Source of the DNA: Pseudobacter sp051955275
GTDB taxonomy: Bacteria > Bacteroidota > Bacteroidia > Chitinophagales > Chitinophagaceae
Assembly (NCBI RefSeq): GCF_051955275.1
Contig: NZ_JBQCGW010000319.1
Location: forward strand, 1 to 64,000
Reading direction: 5' to 3'
Length of the DNA: 64,000 nt
Every line of letters begins with the position of its first letter. Position 1 is the first letter of the stretch. A program made the position numbers and the translations under genes. The notes under the pieces are model-generated. The model was not told the origin of the DNA. It worked only from the letters and a program-made list of their open reading frames with translations, and made no database searches. This document shows positions 1-9,100 of the stretch, piece after piece.

Positions 1-84
1 AGTTACCGGAGGGGATGCGACGAATTGGCTAGATGTGCCGACAACTCAGGAGAAAGCCAGAATTGGGCGCTGCGGAACTATTAA

Positions 85-684
85 TTACTCTTTGATCCAG
101 GTGATCTTCTCTTCTATTGGCTTGGGAGTGCGGGGAGCAGAAGGAACGCGTACATACCCCAGGTAAAAGAAGCCCATCAGCTTATCATCCGCTTCCAGTC
201 CAACCATGGCTTTGGCCTGTTCAAAAAACGTGATACCACCCGTACTCCAGTAACCGCCGATGCCATAAGCCGTAGCCGTCAGGTAGATATTCTGCACTGC
301 ACAGGCAACTGCGGCGATCTCCTCAATTTCAGGAATATCCGCGTGGCGCTTCATGCCAATGGATATTACGTGGGAACAAAGCATGGGCGTGATGAGCAGG
401 GAATCGTATTTACCCTGTTTGAACCTGGGACCGGCATGCGCCTTGTAAATAGCAGCCTGCTGGTCGGCCAGGGTCTGAAGGCCATTGCCACTATATATAT
501 TGAAGCGCCAGGGCTCAGTCAGTTTATGGTTAGGCGCCATATTGGCGTTATTGAGTACCTGAAGGATGATTTCGTCCGGGATAACCTTGCCGGGCTCGAA
601 CTGGGAAGTGAACACACTTCTGCGCTGCTGTATAACCTCGTTGATCGTCTGTGCCTGGGGCGTCAATGCAATGGAGCCGTTCAT
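85..684 (-). CDS. Nitroreductase-family FMN oxidoreductase
   Basis: A 199-aa single-domain protein of the nitroreductase fold, which uses FMN and NAD(P)H to reduce nitro compounds, quinones or similar acceptors; the substrate cannot be told from sequence. Visible family marks are the Arg-Arg-Ser pair near residues 21-23 (FMN phosphate contact), the APNHKLTEPWRF stretch near residues 50-61, and the YGIGGYWSTG segment near residues 140-150 that normally packs by the flavin. Length fits the family (about 180-220 aa). There is no signal peptide, so it is probably cytoplasmic. It is transcribed divergently from purK across a gap of about 60 bp. The first 84 bases of the window, beyond its stop codon, hold no gene I can support. 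Confidence 0.9.
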   Translation of the reverse strand: MNGSIALTPQAQTINEVIQQRRSVFTSQFEPGKVIPDEIILQVLNNANMAPNHKLTEPWRFNIYSGNGLQTLADQQAAIYKAHAGPRFKQGKYDSLLITPMLCSHVISIGMKRHADIPEIEEIAAVACAVQNIYLTATAYGIGGYWSTGGITFFEQAKAMVGLEADDKLMGFFYLGYVRVPSAPRTPKPIEEKITWIKE

Positions 685-693
685 ATTTTTCTG

Positions 694-723
694 TTTGACC
701 GCAAAGATATAGGATTATCTTTG
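694..723 (+). promoter_or_regulatory. Candidate Bacteroidota promoter of purK
   Basis: TTTG at 694-697 and TATCTTTG at 716-723, separated by 18 bp, match the Bacteroidota -33/-7 pattern (TTTG and TAnnTTTG). The predicted start of transcription would lie near 730, giving a leader of about 17 nt before the ATG at 747. This is a pattern match only. Confidence 0.55.
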
Positions 724-746
724 GCGCCATAACCAACAACAATTTG

Positions 747-1868
747 ATGTTAAAAGTAGGTATCCTGGGCGGCGGTCAGTTAGGAAGAATGTTATTGCAA
801 GCCGCAGCAAATTATCCGGTTGAAACATTTGTGATGGAAAACGATCCGGAATGCCCGGCAGCCCATCTCTGTCATCATTTTACAAAAGGTGATATCAGGA
901 ATTATGATGATGTGTTCAATTTCGGTAAGGATCTCGATGCCATCACCATCGAAATTGAATCCGTGAACGAGGATGCCCTGGATGCCCTGGAACAAAAAGG
1001 TGTGAAAGTCTATCCCCGCCCTTCGGCCCTCCGCATCATCAAAAACAAGATCGTTCAGAAACAGTATTATAAAAACCTGCAGATCCCCAGCCCGGAATTT
1101 TTAATTACCCAGAACCTGGAAGGGCTCAAAGGTCATAGCACCTTTCTGCCAGCCGTTCACAAAATCGCACAGGGTGGTTATGACGGTAAAGGTGTTCAGG
1201 TAATTGAAAATGCCAGCGATCTCCACAAAGGATTCGACGCCCCCGGCGTACTGGAAAAAATGGTCCCCATCCAAAAAGAGATCGCACAGATAGTGGCCAT
1301 CAATGCCAAAGGTGAGACCGCACTCTATCCAGCCGTTGATATGGTGATGGATCCCGTGCTCAACCTGCTGGATTACCAGATCAGTCCAGCCGAAATTCCA
1401 CAGCAGACACTCTGGAAAATTGAAGCCATTGCACTGGCCGTGGTAAAAGGACTGAAAAGTCCCGGCATCTACGCAGTGGAAATGTTCATCGATAAAAAAG
1501 GAGATGTGCTGGTGAACGAAACCGCTCCACGTGTGCATAACAGTGGGCATCATACTATCGAAGCCAATTACAGTTCACAGTTCGATATGCTCTGGCGCGT
1601 GATCCTGGATTACCCGCTCGGTAATGCGGATCATATCCTCCCCGGCGCCATCGTGAACCTGGTAGGCGCAGAAGGATTCAGCGGTCCCGCCGTTTACGAA
1701 GGACTGGATGAAGTACTGAAAATGGAAAATGTATTCGTGCATATCTATGGAAAAAAAGAAACGAAGCCTGGCCGCAAGATGGGACATGTTACAATCGTCT
1801 CAAAAGACAGGCAGGACCTGAGTTTCAAGGCACACCGCATTAAAAACATATTAAAAGTAGTGTCCTAG
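747..1868 (+). CDS. purK: 5-(carboxyamino)imidazole ribonucleotide synthase PurK
   Basis: ATP-grasp enzyme that carboxylates AIR to N5-CAIR with ATP and bicarbonate in de novo purine synthesis. At 373 aa it has the family length. The N-terminal GGGQLGRM loop (residues about 8-15) is the PurK signature; the central KIAQGGYDGKG stretch is the ATP-grasp glycine loop; NETAPRVHNSGHHT near residues 255-270 is the conserved C-terminal catalytic segment. A TTG at 744 directly precedes the ATG at 747; ATG is chosen. The product feeds PurE, encoded at 7546 downstream of an RND efflux operon, so the two purine genes are separated but co-directional. Confidence 0.96.
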   Translation: MLKVGILGGGQLGRMLLQAAANYPVETFVMENDPECPAAHLCHHFTKGDIRNYDDVFNFGKDLDAITIEIESVNEDALDALEQKGVKVYPRPSALRIIKNKIVQKQYYKNLQIPSPEFLITQNLEGLKGHSTFLPAVHKIAQGGYDGKGVQVIENASDLHKGFDAPGVLEKMVPIQKEIAQIVAINAKGETALYPAVDMVMDPVLNLLDYQISPAEIPQQTLWKIEAIALAVVKGLKSPGIYAVEMFIDKKGDVLVNETAPRVHNSGHHTIEANYSSQFDMLWRVILDYPLGNADHILPGAIVNLVGAEGFSGPAVYEGLDEVLKMENVFVHIYGKKETKPGRKMGHVTIVSKDRQDLSFKAHRIKNILKVVS

Positions 1869-1968
1869 CTACATATCCTGCCGCCGTTCATAACCTTTTT
1901 ACAGTCTGCTACATTGAATTGAGTATTTTTAGCAGCCCGTAATTTATAAACTACATTCCCTGATACAA

Positions 1969-3018
1969 ATGAAAGGTTTACGCTGGATAGCAACAGGATT
2001 ACTACTCAGTAGCGTGATTATTGCCTGCAAAGACAAGAAGAAAGAAGAAAAACCTGCGGCGCCTGCACGCGGAAACGTAAGTCTCCAGGCAGATGCATTT
2101 ATCGTAAGGACCACCTCCCTCAGTGAGAACCTGGAAATACCGGGAAATATCCTGCCATACGAACAAACAGAAATCAGGCCGGAAATTTCCGGCCGCGTTG
2201 TTCAACTGAATATCAATGAAGGCAGCAATGTTCAGAAAGGAACCCTGCTGGTGAAATTGTTCGATGGCGACTTGCAGGCTCAACTCAAAAAATTACAGGT
2301 ACAGCTGCAGATCTCAGAGAAAACCGCAGAGCGTTACAAAGCCCTGCTCAAGATCAATGGCGTGAGCCAGCAGGAATACGATCTCAGCGAACTGGATGCC
2401 AATAATCTCCGTGCGGATATCGACCTGGTAAAGGTCAATATTGCAAAGACCGAGATCCGCGCCCCTTTCAATGGCCGCATGGGCCTGCGCCAGATCAGTC
2501 TTGGCGCCTATATCACCCCCACCACGCTCATTTCAACCATCAGTCAGGTTGGACAATTGAAAATGGAATTCTCCGTCCCGGAAAAGTACAGCGATGAAAT
2601 GCGCAAAGGCCGCAATGTTACTTTCACGGTGGCCGGCACCAACCAGACTTTCAGCGCCAGTATCCTGGCCACGGAATCCGTGATCGAGTCCAATACACGT
2701 ACGCTCAAAGTGAGAACAGTCATCAAAGGCAATCATGCCCTGCTGGTACCTGGTGCATTCGCCAAAGTATCCCTGCAACTGGGAGAAAATGACGAAGCCC
2801 TGATCGTTCCCACACAAGCCGTTATCCCGCAGGCACGCAACAAGCGTGTGATCCTGTACAGGGGTGGTGTTGCGCAGTTCCAGGAAGTAACCACGGGGAT
2901 CCGCGACTCCTCTTTCGTTCAGATCACTGAAGGATTGAAGAAGGGAGATACCGTTGTGACCACTGCCCTGCTCTCCATCCGTGCCAACAGCAAAATCAAA
3001 TTATCGAAAGTTCAATAA
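1969..3018 (+). CDS. RND efflux periplasmic adaptor lipoprotein (membrane fusion protein)
   Basis: 349-aa membrane fusion protein linking an inner-membrane RND pump to the outer-membrane channel. The N-terminus carries a lipoprotein signal ending in the lipobox-like segment SSVIIACKDKK (Cys about residue 20), so it is probably lipid-anchored. It then shows the biotinyl-lipoyl-like half (EIRPEISGRVVQLNINEG), a short helical hairpin (residues about 105-160), the second lipoyl half (EIRAPFNGRMGLRQISLG) and the beta-barrel/membrane-proximal domains. It is the first gene of a three-gene operon, 9 bp before the pump gene. Drug or solvent efflux is the usual role; the substrate is unknown. Confidence 0.93.
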   Translation: MKGLRWIATGLLLSSVIIACKDKKKEEKPAAPARGNVSLQADAFIVRTTSLSENLEIPGNILPYEQTEIRPEISGRVVQLNINEGSNVQKGTLLVKLFDGDLQAQLKKLQVQLQISEKTAERYKALLKINGVSQQEYDLSELDANNLRADIDLVKVNIAKTEIRAPFNGRMGLRQISLGAYITPTTLISTISQVGQLKMEFSVPEKYSDEMRKGRNVTFTVAGTNQTFSASILATESVIESNTRTLKVRTVIKGNHALLVPGAFAKVSLQLGENDEALIVPTQAVIPQARNKRVILYRGGVAQFQEVTTGIRDSSFVQITEGLKKGDTVVTTALLSIRANSKIKLSKVQ

Positions 3019-3027
3019 TAACCGGTT

Positions 3028-6000
3028 ATGAATATCTCTGAACTGAGTTTACGCAGGCCGGTACTGGCAACGGTACTGAACGTGATGATCGTGTTGTTCG
3101 GTATCATCGGCTTCACCTTCCTGGGCATCCGGGATTATCCGGCCATCGATCCGCCCAACGTGAGTGTGAGCACTTCGTATCCCGGCGCCAATGCGGAGAT
3201 CGTGGAATCGCAGATCACCGAACCACTGGAAAAAGCCATCAACGGTATTGCCGGTGTAAAGAATATCACCAGTACCAGCAGCCAGGGCACCAGCCGTATC
3301 AACGTGGAGTTCGATCTCAGCATCGACCTGGAAGCTGCGGCTAATGATGTACGTGATAAAGTATCGCAGGCATCCCGCTCACTGCCGGATGACCTTCCCG
3401 CTCCTCCGGTGGTATCCAAGGCTGACGCCAGCTCCGATGCCATCATCTCCATGACCGTACAAAGCAATACCCGCAACCAGTTGCAGGTTACCGAATATGC
3501 CAATAACGTACTGGTGGAAAGATTGCAGACCATTCCCGGTGTGAGCTCCATCCAGGTATGGGGAGAGAAAAGATGGGCGATGCGCATCTGGTTCAACCCT
3601 GCCAAACTGAGCGCCTACGGCCTCACACCTACGGATGTTCAGCAGGCCCTGGCCCGCGAGAATGTGGAACTGCCTTCGGGTAAGATTGCCGGAAATGCCA
3701 CAGAGCTTTCCATCCGCACTTTCGGACGTCTCTTCACCGAAGAGGATTTCAATAATGTAATAGTAAAGAATGTAGGTGGGAATGATATCCGCCTGAAAGA
3801 TGTGGCGGAAGCCGTACTGGGCCCTGAGAACGAAGAGACCATCCTGAAAGAGAGCGGCGTGCCCATGATCGCACTGGCACTGGTGCCGCAGCCCGGCTCC
3901 AACTATGTGGCCATCTCCAATGAATTCTACAAACGCTACGAACAGTTACATAAAGAAGTTCCATCGGATATCACGCTCAACATTGCGATGGACCAGACCA
4001 GGTTCATTAAGCAGTCGATCTCCGAAGTGGAAGAGACCCTGATCATCGCCCTCATCCTGGTGGTACTGATCATCTACCTCTTCTTCCGCAGCTGGCTGAT
4101 CGCCATCCGGCCGCTGATCGATATCCCTGTGGCCCTGATCGGCGCTTTCTTCATCATGTATGTCAGCGGGTTTACCATCAACGTACTCTCACTGCTGGGT
4201 ATCGTACTGGCAACTGGTCTGGTGGTGGACGATGGCATCGTGGTAACGGAAAATATCTTCAAAAAAATGGAACAGGGCATGGATAAATACCGTGCTGCCA
4301 AAGAAGGTTCCAAAGAGATCTACTTCGCTGTTATCTCCACCAGTATCACGCTGGCGGTGATCTTCCTTCCTATCATCTTCCTGGAAGGGTTCGTTGGCCG
4401 CCTTTTCCGCGAGTTCGGTATCGTAGTGGCCGGTGCTGTATTGATCTCCGCACTCGTTTCGCTCACGCTGACACCGGTACTCAACGTTAAGCTCACACGA
4501 AATGTACATAAGCACGGATGGTTCTACCGCGTTACCGAACCTTTCTTCGAAAAGATGGAGCGCGGCTATTTCAATTCTCTCAGGGGCTTCCTTAAAGTTA
4601 GATGGATCGCCCTGGTGATCGTGCTGGTTTGTTTTGGCATCATCTTCTTTATCGGACGTGGATTGCAGTCGGAGCTGGCTCCGCTGGAAGACCGCAGCCA
4701 ATTCAGACTCTCGCTCACCGCTCCGGAAGGCACCAGCTTTGATTATATGGACCGCTACGTGGATGAGATCGGGCAGCTGATGATCGACAGTGTGCCGGAA
4801 AAGAAGATCGTGCTCACCATCACGGCCCCCGGCTTCAGTGGCGCAGGTTCCGTGAACAGCGGCACCGTGCGTGTAACGCTCACAGATCCCAAAGAGCGGA
4901 CCCGCTCGCAGGATGATATCGTGGCCATGGTGAACCGGAATCTCGGAAAGATCTCCGAAGGCCGCGCCTTCGCCATCCAGGAACAGACCATCTCCGTGAA
5001 CCGCCGTGCAGGTCAGCCTGTGCAGTTCGTAATACAGAACAATGATTTCGAGAAGATCAAGGCCGTGCTTCCCAAATTCCTGGAAGAAGTGCAGAAGAGC
5101 AATGTGCTTACTAACGTGGATGCAGACCTGAAATTCAATAAACCGGAATTACAGATCGATGTTGACAGGATAAAGGCCAGCCAGCTGGGTGTGAGCATCG
5201 CCGATGTTTCTCAGACATTGCAACTGGCACTGAGTAACCTGCGCCTCGGCTATTTCTACCGCGAAGGCAAACAGTACCAGGTGATCGGGCAGGTAGCGCG
5301 GAGCGACCGCGATGATCCCACCGATCTCAAGAATATTTACGTACGTAATAACAGGGGCGAGATCATTTCCATGGACAACCTGGTAAGTATCCGGGAAGAG
5401 ACCACGCCTCCTACCCTCTACCATTTCAACCGCTATAAATCGGCTACCATTTCTGCAGGAACTGCACCCGGTAAAACCCTGGGAGACGGTATCAAAGTGA
5501 TGGAAGAGGTTGCAAAGAAATTGCTGGATGAGTCCTTTGCCACTTCATTGTCCGGTCCCTCGCGTGACTTTGCCGAAAGTTCCGGAAACACCAGCTTTGC
5601 CTTTATCCTGGCGCTGGTGCTGATCTTCCTGGTACTGGCCGCACAGTTCGAGAGCTTCATCGATCCGCTGGTGATCATGTTCACTGTTCCCCTGGCCATT
5701 GCGGGCGCGGTGCTCAGTCTCTGGATCTTCGACCAGACCCTGAATATCTTCTCGCAGATCGGTATGATCATGCTGATCGGTCTGGTTACCAAGAACGGTA
5801 TCCTCATTGTGGAGTTTGCCAACCAGAAACAGCTCACCGGTCTGAATAAACGCGAAGCTGTTACGGAAGCCGCACAGGCGAGGCTCCGGCCGATCCTGAT
5901 GACCAGTCTGGCCATGTCATTAGGCGCATTGCCGATTGCCCTCAGTCTTGGCGCTGCCGCCACCAGCCGTATTCCACTGGGAATCGTGATCGTGGGCGGT

Positions 6001-6159
6001 ATCATGTTCTCCCTGGTGCTGACCCTGTATGTGATCCCGGCGATGTACACTTTCATGGTGGCTAAAAAACAGAAAAGTGCCATGGAGCGAGCTGAAGAAA
6101 ACAACAACGATGGCCAGCCCAATGAGACTGTACCTCATCAGGATGCAACACATGCATAA
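3028..6159 (+). CDS. RND efflux pump, inner-membrane permease (HAE1/AcrB-like)
   Basis: 1043-aa proton-driven resistance-nodulation-division transporter. It begins with the family N-terminus (SELSLRRPVLATVLNVMI), has two large periplasmic loops and about 12 membrane segments. The proton-relay acidic pair is present as Asp401-Asp402 in GLVVDDGIVVTENI. The second half carries the matching IGLVTKNGILIVEFAN segment. Length is typical of the hydrophobe/amphiphile efflux class rather than the heavy-metal class, which has different TM4 motifs. It sits between its adaptor (9-bp gap) and its TolC-like partner (12-bp gap). A hydrophilic C-terminal tail of about 25 residues follows the last membrane segment. 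Confidence 0.95.
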   Translation: MNISELSLRRPVLATVLNVMIVLFGIIGFTFLGIRDYPAIDPPNVSVSTSYPGANAEIVESQITEPLEKAINGIAGVKNITSTSSQGTSRINVEFDLSIDLEAAANDVRDKVSQASRSLPDDLPAPPVVSKADASSDAIISMTVQSNTRNQLQVTEYANNVLVERLQTIPGVSSIQVWGEKRWAMRIWFNPAKLSAYGLTPTDVQQALARENVELPSGKIAGNATELSIRTFGRLFTEEDFNNVIVKNVGGNDIRLKDVAEAVLGPENEETILKESGVPMIALALVPQPGSNYVAISNEFYKRYEQLHKEVPSDITLNIAMDQTRFIKQSISEVEETLIIALILVVLIIYLFFRSWLIAIRPLIDIPVALIGAFFIMYVSGFTINVLSLLGIVLATGLVVDDGIVVTENIFKKMEQGMDKYRAAKEGSKEIYFAVISTSITLAVIFLPIIFLEGFVGRLFREFGIVVAGAVLISALVSLTLTPVLNVKLTRNVHKHGWFYRVTEPFFEKMERGYFNSLRGFLKVRWIALVIVLVCFGIIFFIGRGLQSELAPLEDRSQFRLSLTAPEGTSFDYMDRYVDEIGQLMIDSVPEKKIVLTITAPGFSGAGSVNSGTVRVTLTDPKERTRSQDDIVAMVNRNLGKISEGRAFAIQEQTISVNRRAGQPVQFVIQNNDFEKIKAVLPKFLEEVQKSNVLTNVDADLKFNKPELQIDVDRIKASQLGVSIADVSQTLQLALSNLRLGYFYREGKQYQVIGQVARSDRDDPTDLKNIYVRNNRGEIISMDNLVSIREETTPPTLYHFNRYKSATISAGTAPGKTLGDGIKVMEEVAKKLLDESFATSLSGPSRDFAESSGNTSFAFILALVLIFLVLAAQFESFIDPLVIMFTVPLAIAGAVLSLWIFDQTLNIFSQIGMIMLIGLVTKNGILIVEFANQKQLTGLNKREAVTEAAQARLRPILMTSLAMSLGALPIALSLGAAATSRIPLGIVIVGGIMFSLVLTLYVIPAMYTFMVAKKQKSAMERAEENNNDGQPNETVPHQDATHA

Positions 6160-6171
6160 ACGAATTCAACT

Positions 6172-7482
6172 ATGAGATCTCTTTGTTTTATTATATCCCT
6201 CTTTGCTGTAACGGTCAGTCAGGCGCAGGACGTCATGAGCCTGCAGGACGCCATCGCACTGGCACTGAGAAACAATTATGATATCCGCATGAGCAGGAAT
6301 GACTCTGCCTCGTATGCGCTGGATAACGACTATGCCTATGCGGCTTTCCTGCCACGCCTCAATGCCACCGCCACCAAAGTGTGGAATAACAATTCGCAGA
6401 AACAGGAACTCCAGAACGGCAATAAACCCTCTGCCAACGGCATCCGCAGCAATAACCTGCAGGCGTCCGTGAACCTGCAGTGGACATTGTTCGATGGTCT
6501 GAAGATGTTTGTAACGCGCGACAAACTGGAAGAATTTGAACGCCTCGGCTCCCTGGGCGTTAAGAACCAGGTGGTGAACACAGTGGCCTCGGTAGTGAAC
6601 GGTTACTTCGATATCGTTCGCCAGAAACAACAGCTCAAGGCCATCGAAGAGCAGATCTCCATCAACGAAGAAAGGGTGAAACTGGCCGACCGGAAACTTT
6701 CCGTTGGCCTGGGCAGCAAACCCGAGCTATTGCAGGCCCGTGTTGATCTGAACGCCCAGAAGGCGCAGCAGCTGCAACAACGAACCCTCATCGCTCAACT
6801 CAGGGATAATCTCAATCAGCTGATCGGCTTCAGAACAGGTTCGGTTTATGAGGTGAATGACAGTATCCCTATCAATACGGCACTCCAGTACGGCGATCTC
6901 CGCAATGAACTGGAAAAAAACAATCCCGGCCTTCTCTTTGCCAAAAAGAATATTGACATTGCTCAACTCACGGTGAAAGAAAGGAAAGCGGATTTTCTGC
7001 CCATCCTCAATTTCAATTCTGCCTATAACTTCTCGCAGACCCGTAATACCACGGTGATCAATACCTTCACCCCGCTCTTCAACCAGAACAAGGGGTTCAA
7101 CTACGGTTTCGGTCTGAATGTACCCATCCTGAACGGGTTCAATACCCGCCGCCTGGTAAAACAGGCACAGCTGGATGTACAGTACCAGCAACTGGTGTAC
7201 GACAATGAACTGACCAAAGTGGATGTAGGCCTCAGCAATGCATTCAAGGATTATGAACTGCAAAAGCAATTATTGCAGCTGGAGGAAGACAATATCACGC
7301 TGGCCAAGGAAAATGTATTCATTGCCCTGGAAAGATTCAGGCAGGGCGTGAGCACCTGGCTGGAACTCCGGGACGCGCAACAAAGCCTGGAACTCAGTTA
7401 CAACAGGCTAATTGCCGCCAGGTACAATACCAAACTGGCAGAAACCGAATTGCTCAGGCTCAAGGGGAGTCTGGTATATTAA
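6172..7482 (+). CDS. TolC-family outer membrane efflux channel
   Basis: 436-aa outer-membrane efflux protein completing the tripartite pump. A signal peptide is visible (residues 1-18, ending before QDVMSLQDAI). The two-fold repeated organisation of long coiled-coil helices and short beta segments is seen, including the family-typical start MSLQDAIALALRNNYDI and the second repeat LDVQYQQLVYDNELTKVDVGL. Length is normal for the family. It is the last gene of the operon; purE begins 63 bp further on with its own likely control region. Confidence 0.93.
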   Translation: MRSLCFIISLFAVTVSQAQDVMSLQDAIALALRNNYDIRMSRNDSASYALDNDYAYAAFLPRLNATATKVWNNNSQKQELQNGNKPSANGIRSNNLQASVNLQWTLFDGLKMFVTRDKLEEFERLGSLGVKNQVVNTVASVVNGYFDIVRQKQQLKAIEEQISINEERVKLADRKLSVGLGSKPELLQARVDLNAQKAQQLQQRTLIAQLRDNLNQLIGFRTGSVYEVNDSIPINTALQYGDLRNELEKNNPGLLFAKKNIDIAQLTVKERKADFLPILNFNSAYNFSQTRNTTVINTFTPLFNQNKGFNYGFGLNVPILNGFNTRRLVKQAQLDVQYQQLVYDNELTKVDVGLSNAFKDYELQKQLLQLEEDNITLAKENVFIALERFRQGVSTWLELRDAQQSLELSYNRLIAARYNTKLAETELLRLKGSLVY

Positions 7483-7522
7483 ATTTATTTCTTCTGTTCT
7501 GCCACGATTATTTTTCTTTTCT

Positions 7523-7540
7523 TTGCGGTTCAAACCGCAA
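7523..7540. promoter_or_regulatory. Perfect 8-bp palindrome just upstream of purE
   Basis: TTGCGGTT-CA-AACCGCAA forms an uninterrupted 8-bp inverted repeat with a 2-bp centre, ending 5 bp before the purE ATG. It could be an operator, a 5'-UTR hairpin that hinders initiation, or chance. No poly-U tail follows, so a terminator for the preceding efflux operon is less likely. Confidence 0.4.
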
Positions 7541-7545
7541 GATAC

Positions 7546-8058
7546 ATGAGTCCGCAGGTAGGAATTATTATGGGAAGTGACAGTGATCTGAATATTATGC
7601 AGGCAGCTGCGGATGTGCTGAAAGGCTTTGGCATATCCTTTGAACTGACTGTTGTATCAGCCCACCGGACGCCGATGCGCATGGTAAAATATGCAGCAGA
7701 AGCAAAAGAGAGAGGATTGAAAGTGATCATTGCCGGAGCTGGTGGCGCTGCCCATTTGCCCGGAATGGTTGCCAGCATCACCCCTCTGCCCGTGATTGGT
7801 GTTCCCATCAAATCGTCCAATTCCATTGATGGGTGGGACTCTGTGTTGTCGATCCTTCAAATGCCCAATGGCATCCCCGTGGCAACGGTAGCGCTCAATG
7901 CCGCCAAAAATGCTGGCATTCTGGCCGCCACTATCCTCGGCGCCTTTGATGCAGCCCTGGGTGAAAAAGTAGCCGCCTACAAACAACAACTGGAAACCGA
8001 AGTTTTACATAAGGTAGATAAGCTAAAATCGGAAGGCTGGAATAACAGCTTCGACTAA
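7546..8058 (+). CDS. purE: N5-CAIR mutase PurE
   Basis: 170-aa class I PurE that converts N5-CAIR to CAIR in purine synthesis, acting after PurK. Motifs are GSDSDLNIM near the start, the catalytic-site SAHRTP (residues about 44-49), and GAGGAAHLPGMVAS (residues about 65-78) lining the nucleotide pocket. Length fits the family (about 160-170 aa). The ATG at 7546 follows a perfect palindrome. The next gene starts 10 bp after its stop, so the two may be cotranscribed. Confidence 0.97.
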   Translation: MSPQVGIIMGSDSDLNIMQAAADVLKGFGISFELTVVSAHRTPMRMVKYAAEAKERGLKVIIAGAGGAAHLPGMVASITPLPVIGVPIKSSNSIDGWDSVLSILQMPNGIPVATVALNAAKNAGILAATILGAFDAALGEKVAAYKQQLETEVLHKVDKLKSEGWNNSFD

Positions 8059-8068
8059 CAGGTGAAGT

Positions 8069-8947
8069 ATGAAAATTAAACTGTTCGATTACAAGGAAGT
8101 TCCATCATTTCCTTCAGGATCTGGTATTGAGTTTTATGACGATAAGGTATTTCTCGTGGGAGATGATTCAAGAGAAGTACTGGTACTGAACAAAAGATGG
8201 AAAGAGCTGGAACGCGTACCCCTCATAGCGGGTACGGAGCCCCGTGTACCCAAAGCTGTGAAGTCAGATCTGGAAGCCACTACCATCGTTACCATCAACC
8301 GGATCCCCCGCCTCCTCGTTCTCGGCTCCGGCTCCCTGGAAAAGAACCGTAACAAAGCCATCCTTTTCAACCTCGACAGCTACCTTAAAGACGAATTTGA
8401 CCTTACTTCTTTTTACAACCGCATCGCCAAAACCGGTGTAAAAAATATGAATATCGAAGCGGCCGCCCTGGTAGAAGACCATATCATCCTGGGTAACCGC
8501 GGCAACCGCAAGAACCCCGTAAACCAACTCATCATCACCCGCAATGCCTTCTGGAAACACCAGGCGCAGGCAGAGATCTCCATCGTGGACCTCGAACTGC
8601 CGGTGAAAGACAAGAAAGGTATCGGTATCTCCGGGCTCTCCTACTCCATCCTCAACGACACCCTCATCTTCACAGCCTCCACTGAGCAGACTGATAATGC
8701 CGTTGACGATGGCTCTATCGGCGACAGCTACCTTGGGATCATCGAAAATGCTTCCAGGAAGATCGGCCGGAAAAGCCTTAAAGTGAATGAACTGATCAAT
8801 CTGGGCGATGTGCATGAGCTGTTCAAAGGATTCAAGATAGAATCCGCTTGTATACAGTCAGAGAAATCAAATCGGTTGAAGCTTCACCTCGTGGCGGATA
8901 ATGATACCGGGAAAAGCTATCTTTTTAAGGTTCGTTTAAAATGGTGA
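8069..8947 (+). CDS. Uncharacterised 292-aa protein, beta-propeller-like
   Basis: I do not recognise a family I can name with certainty. The protein has no signal peptide or membrane segment. Its sequence alternates short hydrophobic strands with polar turns (for example EFYDDKVFLVGDDSREVLVLN and LVLGSGSLEKNRNKAILFNL), a pattern typical of beta-propellers, with conserved-looking polar motifs SGSGIEFYDD, NIEAAALVEDHIILGNRGNR and GISGLSYS. Such proteins in Bacteroidota are often annotated as hypothetical or DUF proteins. It starts 10 bp after purE and is probably cotranscribed with it. Its stop codon is followed within 9 bp by the left arm of the inverted repeat at 8956. Confidence 0.75.
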   Translation: MKIKLFDYKEVPSFPSGSGIEFYDDKVFLVGDDSREVLVLNKRWKELERVPLIAGTEPRVPKAVKSDLEATTIVTINRIPRLLVLGSGSLEKNRNKAILFNLDSYLKDEFDLTSFYNRIAKTGVKNMNIEAAALVEDHIILGNRGNRKNPVNQLIITRNAFWKHQAQAEISIVDLELPVKDKKGIGISGLSYSILNDTLIFTASTEQTDNAVDDGSIGDSYLGIIENASRKIGRKSLKVNELINLGDVHELFKGFKIESACIQSEKSNRLKLHLVADNDTGKSYLFKVRLKW

Positions 8948-8955
8948 ACCCGCTT

Positions 8956-9100
8956 CAGGGTTTACCAAATCCGTCTGCAAAACATACCCACACCTTTTAG
9001 GGGTACTATTGAGATTCTGTGGGGTGTGTTAGGGCTGTGGTGCTATACCGGGTTGTAGGATCGTATGTTTTGAAGGACCGATTTGTCAAACCCTTCCGCT
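8956..9100 (+). repeat. Left arm of a long inverted repeat; itself an imperfect palindrome (MITE-like)
   Basis: This ~145-bp stretch reappears in inverted orientation at 9719-9867. Shared runs include CGTCTGCAAAACATACCCAC, ACCTTTTAGGGGTACTATTG and GGATCGTATGTTTTGAA. The two ends of the arm are also inverted copies of each other over about 30 bp (outer GGGTTTACCAAATCCGTC, inner read on the other strand GGGTTTGACAAATCGGTC, both followed by CAAAACATAC). That is the build of a small non-autonomous element with terminal inverted repeats. It begins right after the stop codon of the preceding gene. No transposase is present. Confidence 0.8.

Noticed and set aside
1..84. Open frame through the first 84 bases
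   Set aside because: Two plus-strand frames are open here but the stretch is too short to judge, and no motif supports the 3' end of a gene.
5433..6122. Minus-strand frame of 229 aa inside the RND pump gene
   Set aside because: Shadow of a strongly supported transporter gene; Ser/Ile/Arg-rich residue pattern typical of antisense to membrane segments.
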